Positions 57,278 through 64,000 of a DNA stretch of 64,000 bases are shown piece after piece. Source of the stretch: Oikopleura dioica (taxonomy: Eukaryota > Chordata > Appendicularia > Copelata > Oikopleuridae). Below the pieces are notes generated by a model that did not search any database, was not told where the DNA came from, and worked only from the letters and a program-made list of their open reading frames with translations. Where the stretch lies: the NCBI GenBank assembly GCA_907165135.1, contig OU015568.1, forward strand, positions 6,146,501 through 6,210,500. The letters are read 5' to 3'. The translations under genes and the position numbers were made by a program. Within the stretch, counting starts at the first letter, position 1, and every line of letters starts with the position of its first letter.

Positions 57278-59744
57278 ATGGCAATTCCGATTTGGCGAAT
57301 TCGTCCCTCTCCATCGCGAATTAGATTCTTCGGATTTCTGGTTCTCTTTCTTGTTTTCACTTCGTTTTGTTATTTATTTCCGGCTGGAAGTTTCGAAGCC
57401 CGAGCTAGCTGGTCAGGACCACAGGTAAATAATACCTCAAAATCTTCATGAAAATAATGATTTAAATCGCCAGAGCGACACTTCAAAATACTTCCAACTC
57501 GACAACAGAAAAGCCTTTGTACCAAAGAATGATCCAATCTTATCCAACGAAGAGTTGCGCCTTATCCGAGATCGTCTTTTTTCCGACGATCAAGTTCGAA
57601 AATTTAATCATGATGCTTATCCCGCGGTGACCACTGCTTTGCTCATTCAAGTTCACAACAGACCTCAATTCTTCAAAGGTAAAAAATCAAGAAAACTATG
57701 AAATTTCATAGCTTCTTTTCAACCAATGAAAATGGCTAAAAGAGGCCTTCAGCCAATCAGAACGTGAATTTTTATTGTAAATTGTGGATTTCTGATTGGC
57801 TGGGCGCCTTCTAAAGCTATTTTGATTGGTCGATTATGAGCAGAATTTACAGTAAAGCTTGTCCCTTGTACTGATGTAAGTAGCTACTGAGATGTCCCCT
57901 ATTTACATATTTAAAGCCTTTTCCGACTAATGACCTGTCTCTAATATCTTATTAAGTTCTTCTCGACAGTTTGCGCGTCGCCGAAAATATTCATCGCGTC
58001 GAGTTAATTATTTCTCATGATATATACAACGACGAGATGCAAAATCTGACATCTTCCATTGATTTCTGCCGTGTCACGCAGATTTACTTTCCTCTATCCG
58101 CCTCGTTTTACAGGGATCAATTCCCTGCAGATGATCCCAACAACTGCCAGAAAGAGAGTGAAAATGCGAAGAAGGTGGAGAATTGCAGGGGAGAAGCGGA
58201 TACTTATGGCAATTTTAGAGAAGCTAGAATTGGTAAGTCTGAGAACAACTTTATTGCGCTTTTGATTGGCTAAGAGGGGAAATCCACCTTTCTTATTGGC
58301 TGGATCGAAAAATGAAGGTTTCTTATTGGCTGGCTGTAGAAATCGAGGCCTCTGAACCGAGGGATGCAGCCATTTATTGGTCCAAATCACCGATATTTTT
58401 CTACCGTAACAAATATCCCTTTTCAGTGAATATCAAACATCACTGGTGGTGGAAGCTCAATTTCTCTGCCATCCACTTCTCCCATATCGAAACCTTCGTG
58501 CTGCTAGAAGAAGATCACGCTTTGATGCCAGATTTCGTCGAAATCATCGACCAAATTCAATCCTTCGCGGCGGAGAAAAACCCCACCATTCGCCCACATG
58601 TTCCCTTTATCACCACTCTGGGGACATACAAGGCGAAAATGACGTACAACCAGAGGGACTGGCAGACGGTAATTTCCTCCAGCTTCAACTCGGGCAAACA
58701 CAACATGGCGATGATTTTGACAAAGAGCTTCGTCGAAAAGTTACGATCGCCGCCCATGGTCAAGTTGTTTTGTGAATACGACGATTACAACTGGGATTTT
58801 TCATTGTTCAATGCAGTTCAAGAGAATATCAAGACGCTACGTGTTTATATGCCTCAAATACCTCATGTCTTCCACTTAGGTAAAATTCATTGCGCCAAGA
58901 CCATGGAAATTTCTTATCACTAGAGAAATATCTATACCTAAAATTTAAGTTCTGTTTCGACCAATTACAGCGCTTCAAAACGCCTTAGTCCAATAAGAAA
59001 TCCTATTCTATGGAATCAGGGCTTCTTATTGGAGAGAGGCCTTTTTTGAGCAATCTGATTCGTCGAAATAAAACAATGTTATTTTCAGTTTTATGTTGTT
59101 TCTCATAATTTCTCTGCTCTCAAATTCATTTTAGCGATCTAAAAATAGGTATACATTTAGCTTGTTTGGTAGAGAAAGATTACGGAAACCAGGGCGAATC
59201 GCTGTGGATACCCTTAATCGTGTCTTGGAGCTCCAAGATGAACAAATTTTTGAAAGTAGTCATGATTCTCTAAACACTTATTTCTTTTAAAAAAATAATT
59301 GATTCGTCGTTGCTAACCAGCGTTCATAAATAATTAAAGGGGACAAATGCGGCCTTCATCACGATAAAGGTGACTGCAGCGCGGCGAACGTCGACTCCTA
59401 TCGCAAAATGCTCAAAGGCAAGGTCAAATGTCAACCTTATTGCTAAAACTACTCAGACGAGATTTTTTATGACCTGTCACTAAAGACCATCGATATTTTT
59501 TCTTCCCGCCAAATTTTACCAGCTGGAGGCGCGCCACAGAGAAAGTAAAGCAGAAACTCAAGGCACGGGTTTTCTATAGAGAGATATTTACATGAAAATT
59601 CTCTAAGAAGAAAAGCTAGAAATCCCTAAAAAGCCAAACGGCGGCTGGGGAGACCGGCGCGACCGGGATCTTTGCTACTTTCTCGTCAACAACGTCGATC
59701 CAAGTTCATTACGCCTTGACCAATTACCCTTTCTCCAATCTTAA
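57278..59744 (+). CDS. MGAT2: MGAT2, alpha-1,6-mannosyl-glycoprotein beta-1,2-GlcNAc-transferase (GnT-II)
   Basis: Golgi type II enzyme that adds GlcNAc to the alpha-1,6 mannose arm and commits N-glycans to the complex type. Start at ATG 57278 with a basic tail and signal anchor (IRFFGFLVLFLVFTSFCYLF). Then ALLIQVHNRPQFFKVLLDSL, ELIISHDIYNDEMQNL, TKHHWWWK-type KHHWWWKLNFSAIHFS, the metal-binding acidic motif FVLLEEDHALMPDF, FCEYDDYNWDFSLFNA, PQIPHVFHLGDKCGLHHDKG and, in the last exon, NGGWGDRRDRDLCYF (human: NGGWGDIRDHELC). The last join, near 59429-59616, may hide one more exon since the human protein has about 50 extra residues there. Two introns are long for this genome (57680-57957 and 58233-58426) and hold clustered ATTGG/CCAAT boxes. 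The tail past LCYF is lineage-specific. Syndecan begins 64 nt later. Confidence 0.92.
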
Positions 59745-59808
59745 TTTATTGACAGCTACTATTTTCTGTTCCTTCACAACAAAAAAGACAAGGAGGAATT
59801 CGTTAAGA

Positions 59809-60379
59809 ATGGTTCTTGCTAGAGCGATTCTGGGAGTGTCGCTCGCTTATGCAACAAATCAGCTGACAGACGATGAAGATTTCGGAAATCGAGGGGAGGC
59901 TTCGGGCGACTACGACCTTGACCGCGAATACGACGAGATCCCCGAAGCTTCCGGTGACTTTCAGCCGATCACTAATCAAGTAATTTGCCTTTCCTTTTTT
60001 CGTTTTAACGAGCTCGCGGATTATCCCTCTTTTGAATCTACTCGATCAGTTTAAAATGACTTGAAAGGTACTCAACAACCCAAATGCCAAGTCGGCTGAA
60101 ATGGATGAGCCGAAGAATATCTTGAACGCCCTCGAAGACGACCTAGCAGCCGCCGAGCAAGAGCCAAAACTGTTTTTAGGAAAGTTTCAAAATTTCAAAT
60201 TCAAGAATCTCTTTTCAAAAATGAAGAGCCAAATTTGAAACGACTGAAAGCCCTTACTCTTGGTGTCGCTTGTTTATGTTGCCTGACCCTTCTTATACTT
60301 CTAGGCTGCCATAGGTTTAAGAAAAAGGATGAAGGCTCTTACGCCGTTTATCAGCAAGGAAAGAAGCATATAGCCTGAT
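59809..60379 (+). CDS. SDC: Syndecan (heparan-sulfate proteoglycan core)
   Basis: Cell-surface proteoglycan core. Start at ATG 59809 (MVLARAILGVSLAYATNQ, signal peptide). Two acidic SGD glycosaminoglycan-attachment sites are seen: GEASGDYDLDREYDE and IPEASGDFQPI. A Glu/Ala-rich stretch follows, then the transmembrane segment ALTLGVACLCCLTLLILLG and the cytosolic C1 motif HRFKKKDEGSYAVY, characteristic of syndecans (RMKKKDEGSY). The usual C-terminal PDZ ligand EFYA is missing; the protein ends YQQGKKHIA. It is short, about 130 residues, with three exons. The second intron, 60180-60226 (47 nt), has GA-AG ends and no GT alternative keeps the frame. The position right behind MGAT2 (64 nt, same strand) suggests a bicistronic unit. 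The family call is strong on C1 plus the SGD sites. Confidence 0.88.
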
Positions 60380-60940
60380 ATCTCCTTGGCCCTTTTTTGT
60401 GTTCTTTTTAATATTGTCCCGAAACATCTTTTTGTACAGTCTGCCATTTTCCTTCCCTCATTTCTCCTTGAATACTCCTTCTTGTCATCCTTTTTAAACT
60501 TTCATATTTACTATTGTACTTATACTTCTTTATTGATCATTCAAAGTAACACTTCTTTTCAAAGTAAAGATTTCATCATTGCGTTAAACCATTTTTACTC
60601 TTCAAAAGCTTTCAAAAGTATCTCAGAACATCATCTTTTTGTTGATCATTTATTTCTTTGCCCTTATCCTTTGCCTAAATAAATTTTGCACAAATAGAAG
60701 ATGAGTTTTGTTCTCTTTCCCAAGGTTCACAAAATGCGGTTTTTACGGCCTCTGATTGGCTAGAGTGACCAATAGGGCTTTCTTATTGGTTCAAAAGCCC
60801 CTTGATTTGAAATGGGTATCGGATATTTTGCACACAATTATTCTAGCAGGAAACTCTTCCAGGTCAATATTTGCATGACTTTTCTCTGCTGAAAAATTTG
60901 CTCTACTCCCATCGAGTATTTGACTTTTCAGAGTAAAATA
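60380..60940. other. Intergenic between syndecan and ADHFE1
   Basis: AT-rich 3' flank (AATAAA near 60679), then a short region with GATTGGCTAG, ACCAATAGGG and TTATTGGTTC boxes at 60750-60800, and a strong acceptor-like sequence right before ADHFE1. No gene recognised. Confidence 0.4.
60922..60931 (+). other. Acceptor-like TTTTCAG just upstream of the ADHFE1 start
   Basis: GACTTTTCAG is followed by AGTAAAATA and ATG, a 9-nt leader. The same arrangement occurs before RBBP4/7 and PP2A-A. It fits spliced-leader addition; a conventional 5' UTR intron is the alternative. Confidence 0.5.
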
Positions 60941-62786
60941 ATGCATTGTCGCATTTTACGAAGTTCGACTCTTTTAAAAAGCAGCCTTCCAAGAACAATT
61001 CCTTCTTTTAGAAAACATGGAATATCAGCAGATCAGCAGCATGAAGTCGCTTTTGAAATGGCAGCATCAAACATTCGTTTTGGTGAAGGTGTAACGAAGG
61101 AGGTCGGATTCGATTTGAAAAATATGGGGGCGAATAAGGTTTTGGTCTTTACGGATGCGAATTTGGCGAAGCTGGAGCCGATGCGAGTTGCGCTTGATAG
61201 TTTGACGAAGGCACAGGTTCCGTTTGAGGTTTATGATAGGAAAGGATATTCAAGTTTCCGCGTAGAGCGCGCCGGAGCTTTTCATGAGCAAATTTTCTTA
61301 ATCCAACGAAAAGAGTTTTGATTGAGCCTACAAATGAATCGATGGAAGACGCCATTGCCTTCACAAGAAAGTAAATATCTCCGAAAATCATCTTTCTTCA
61401 CCCCCTTTTCTAGCAACAACTTCGACGCATTCCTCGCAGTTGGCGGTGGAAGCGTCATGGACACGGCCAAAGTCGCCAATTTGTACAAAGTCTATCCCGA
61501 AGCTGACTTACTCGACTTTGTCAACGCTCCGATTGGAAAAGCGCTCCCCGTTCTGAGAGCTCTTCATCCACTTATTTGCGTCACGACAACTGCTGGAACT
61601 GGATCTGAAACGACGGGAGTGGCGATCTTCGATCATGTTCCTCTTCAAGCAAAAACGGGCATTGGAAATCGAGCGATTAAACCGACTCTGGGGCTGATTG
61701 ATCCACTGCATTTGAAGCACACGCCAAAGGTTTGCTACGTTATTTATTTATTATTTATTTGAAAACGGTGATGATTGTGAACATTCAGTTTTATTTTAGA
61801 AAATTTTAAACACATTCGTTATCATTTTAGATGGTGAGGGGTTTCAACAATTGTAGGGGGTTTTGATTCATTTTCTTAGCTATCCGTAGAGATGCAAAGG
61901 CTCTGTTATATACTGTAACCATCAGCTGTTTAGCAGCTGCCGCGACGCAGCTGATTAAATCGACCTGATTTTATTTATCTTTGAAGCGCTTTCTTGCTTT
62001 CTGGGTTGTATCTCATCTAAATAATTTTTAAAGATGGTGACTTCCTTCACTGGCTTCGACGTCCTCTGCCATGCTTTGGAAAGCTACACCGCGATTCCCT
62101 TCAAATCTCGCCCTGCTCCTTCTGATCCCAAGTTCCGCCCCGCCTACCAAGGTTCCAACCCCGTGTCCGATATTTGGTCTCTCCATGCTCTCCGAATGTG
62201 CGAAAAATACTTCTACAGGGCTGTCGCTGATCCGGAAGACATCGAAGCTCGTGGAGCTATGCACCTTGCTTCTGGCATCGCTGGAATCGGTTTCGGCAAT
62301 GCGGGGGTTCATCTTTGCCACGGCTGCTCGTATCCGATCTCTGGCATGATCAAGGGCAGGGGATACACGCCGGAAGGATACGAAAGCTGCGGAAAAGACC
62401 TTGTTCCCCACGGATTGTCAGTGACGATTACTGCGCCAGAAGTGTTTAAATTCACAGCTCCAGGATGTCCAGATCGGCATCTAGAGGGAGCCAGAGCCTT
62501 GGGAGCAGATACAAGAGGAATCAAACAAGCTGATGCGGGGTTTTTTCTCGCTGATACAGTGAAGAAATACATGTACGACTTGGGCTGCCCGGATGGGTTA
62601 GGAGCCATGGGATTCGATTCTTCTGATGTTGATCAATTAGTCACTGTAAGAAATAGAAAAAGTCTATCCAGTTTTCAACGATTCTAGGGCACGCGTCCGC
62701 AAGAAAGAGTAACAAAGCTCGCTCCAAGACAGTTCACGCCTGAGGATCTCGGCAACATCTTTTCCAATTCAATGAAGAATTACTAA
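60941..62786 (+). CDS. ADHFE1: ADHFE1, mitochondrial hydroxyacid-oxoacid transhydrogenase
   Basis: Iron-type alcohol dehydrogenase fold enzyme. In mammals it oxidises 4-hydroxybutyrate with 2-oxoglutarate as acceptor, giving succinic semialdehyde and D-2-hydroxyglutarate in the mitochondrial matrix. Start at ATG 60941 with a basic, Ser-rich targeting peptide (MHCRILRSSTLLKSSLPRT). Then FEMAASNIRFGEGVTKEVGF, the nucleotide loop AVGGGSVMDTAKVANLY, TTTAGTGSETTGVAIFDH, and metal ligands in TGFDVLCHALESYT and GNAGVHLCHGCSYPISGM with PHGLSVTI. It ends FSNSMKNY. Intron 1 (61240-61313, 74 nt) has GA-AG ends; the second (about 61372-61413) is canonical; one near 61729-62033 is about 300 nt. An AATAAA lies near 62835. 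Both length and motifs fit human ADHFE1 (467 aa). Confidence 0.95.
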
Positions 62787-63111
62787 ACCAACAACTTTCT
62801 TTCTTATTTACAGAGTGACAGTTCCAGATTCAAATAAAACCATGATTCACGAAACATGCTCATTTTTATTTATTTTTGTTTATCGACCCCTTTTTGAGAA
62901 ATTGTTAAACTCAAACTATCAAACTTGCGTTGTCTTAGTTGAGAAATCGCTGTGTGCCCAATTTGAATCGAAATCGTCCGTGTGTGAAATTTGAGCGAGT
63001 TTCATTGGTAGGTGGCCAAAGGCAGTGTGTGTGTGCCTCAACTTGTCAACCGCAACGGGGAAAAATTGAATCTGGAGCTGACAAAAGAGGACTAAGAAAA
63101 TCTCAAAAAAG
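62787..63111. other. Intergenic between ADHFE1 and the JUN-like candidate
   Basis: The ADHFE1 poly(A) region (AATAAAACC near 62834), then the leader of the next gene. Nothing else is seen. Confidence 0.4.
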
Positions 63112-64000
63112 ATGGAGGCAAACCAGATCTCGCGGGAGAAAAAGAAGCCAGAACCTATCAGCATTCCTGACGGACCTAGAGTTGTAGTCAGCTCGTCTTT
63201 GGCGACACCGGATGTTAAGAATACTCTCCCGACGCCGGACGCGATGAGACTGTATAATCAGAACTTGGAGGGAGCGGAGCATCCACTGGTTCCAAGAATT
63301 ATCTCTAGGTAAATGCAAGCAATCAAAAAATCAAATTCTCCTCATAAGAATCGATGAAAAAGTCTTTTTGAAGAATTCGTTTTTTATTGAGAATAATCGC
63401 CTTTCATCCCTTTTTCTTTCTTTATTCGCCAACCAAGCCTGGGAAAGAAATATTTTGATAGCCCTGAGCGGCGGAAATCTTCCCTTGAGCTCTCCTCGCA
63501 CGCGGTGATTCACAAATAAGAGCCACTTTTGACAACAAGGGACTCTTGCTAATCAAAGAACAATTGCTACTAAAGTGACTAAGACGCGCAAAAGCGAGGA
63601 TGAATGTTGAAAATTTTCAAGCCGAAGTGAAAGTTGAAAACTTAGATGAAACCATCATTGAAGAGATCGAAAACAATTCAGCAAATAATTTTAGCCTTGC
63701 TTCAAACAGCTCGAACAGCAGCGAAGTGAAAAGAGAGCCAGAAACTGACCATCCAGAGATTCCGGTGCAGCAAATTCAGGCGATTTCTTCCGAAGGACCG
63801 ATGATTAGCGCGATTGATTTCACCGCGTCGACGAAGAATTCTATCAATCCTATGGTGCCGATGGGTGCAGGTTCTCAACCTTTTCCTGTCTCTAGAACTT
63901 TTTTCCTCCGAACTTTTGTTGTCCGGGAATGACCGGTTTTAACGCACAAAATGGATGATTCCGAAGATAACATGGAAGATCTTTTCAAAGATCTTTTTAA
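63112..64000 (+). CDS. Possible JUN/AP-1-like transcription factor (5' part, runs off the window)
   Basis: ATG 63112 opens MEANQISREKKKPEPISIPD, then SSLATPDVKNTLPTPDAMRL and the exon ends PLVPRIISR at GTAAAT. After an intron of about 320 nt, a second exon (from about 63630) reads EVKVENLDETIIEEIENN, a Ser/Asn run, VKREPETDHPEIPVQQIQ and ISAIDF. TPDV..TPD resembles the TSPDV..ASPELE motif of JUN, and VKREPETDHPEIP resembles the LKEEPQTVPEMP that sits before the JUN basic region. No bZIP domain lies inside the window, so the call is tentative. A last piece at 63951 (MDDSEDNMEDLFKDLF) is either the next exon or a new gene. Short acidic/Ser-rich content fits an activation domain. Confidence 0.4.

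Overview
The window looks like chromosomal DNA of a very compact animal genome. The best fit is a larvacean tunicate such as Oikopleura dioica. The evidence is typical metazoan genes (CUL1, MED23, RBBP4/7, PP2A-A, PHLDB, syndecan, MGAT2) cut by introns that are mostly 38-50 nt long, gene spacing of about 2-3 kb, and a clear minority of introns with GA-AG, GC-AG or GG-AG ends. Species assignment is inference; intron sizes and splice ends are read directly.

Layout. 1-2.2 kb: 3' part of a SEL1L3-like gene. 2.2-6.8 kb: gene-poor, with a TTAA-flanked palindromic element and a 958-bp hAT-type foldback element. 6.8-8.3 kb: PPTC7-like phosphatase. 9.0-11.7 kb: CUL1 with one apparent frameshift. 11.9-14.0 kb: an unknown multi-pass membrane protein and a Bcl-2 family candidate. 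14.7-15.3 kb: divergent homeobox gene. 15.7-17.1 kb: GT31 beta-1,3-glycosyltransferase. 17.1-19.8 kb: a hAT-type element with a second hAT-type element nested in it that carries a 56-bp minisatellite. 19.9-22.5 kb: a seven-transmembrane protein fused to a receptor-tyrosine-kinase-like pseudokinase. 22.6-29.2 kb: a small unknown gene and a PHLDB (LL5) gene whose last intron hosts an antisense TMEM249-like gene. 30.4-32.7 kb: intronless secreted DD3-3-like gene. 33.3-37.2 kb: a small Thr-rich membrane protein and a TLCD4-like gene. 37.4-38.5 kb: PRDM9-type SET/zinc-finger gene. 38.7-40.9 kb: another hAT-type element, interrupted by a Mutator-like foldback. 41.3-53.8 kb: four minus-strand housekeeping genes in a row (MED23, TRPC4AP, RBBP4/7, PP2A-A). 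54.4-62.8 kb: plus-strand METTL16, MGAT2, syndecan and ADHFE1. 63.1-64 kb: start of a JUN/AP-1-like candidate.

Functional themes are ubiquitin and chromatin or transcription control (CUL1, TRPC4AP, RBBP4/7, MED23, PRDM9-like), Golgi glycosylation and proteoglycan (GT31, MGAT2, syndecan) and cortical or mitochondrial housekeeping (PHLDB, PPTC7, ADHFE1). MGAT2 and syndecan are only 64 nt apart on one strand. RBBP4/7, PP2A-A and ADHFE1 each have an acceptor-like TTTTCAG 9-12 nt upstream of the ATG, which fits spliced-leader trans-splicing as known in this lineage.

The most striking items are the 7TM-pseudokinase fusion, the series of hAT-like foldback insertions with perfect 8-bp target duplications and element-specific subterminal repeats, and the non-canonical introns. 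Gene models are hand-spliced from the raw sequence; first exons and some exon borders are uncertain, as noted in each entry.
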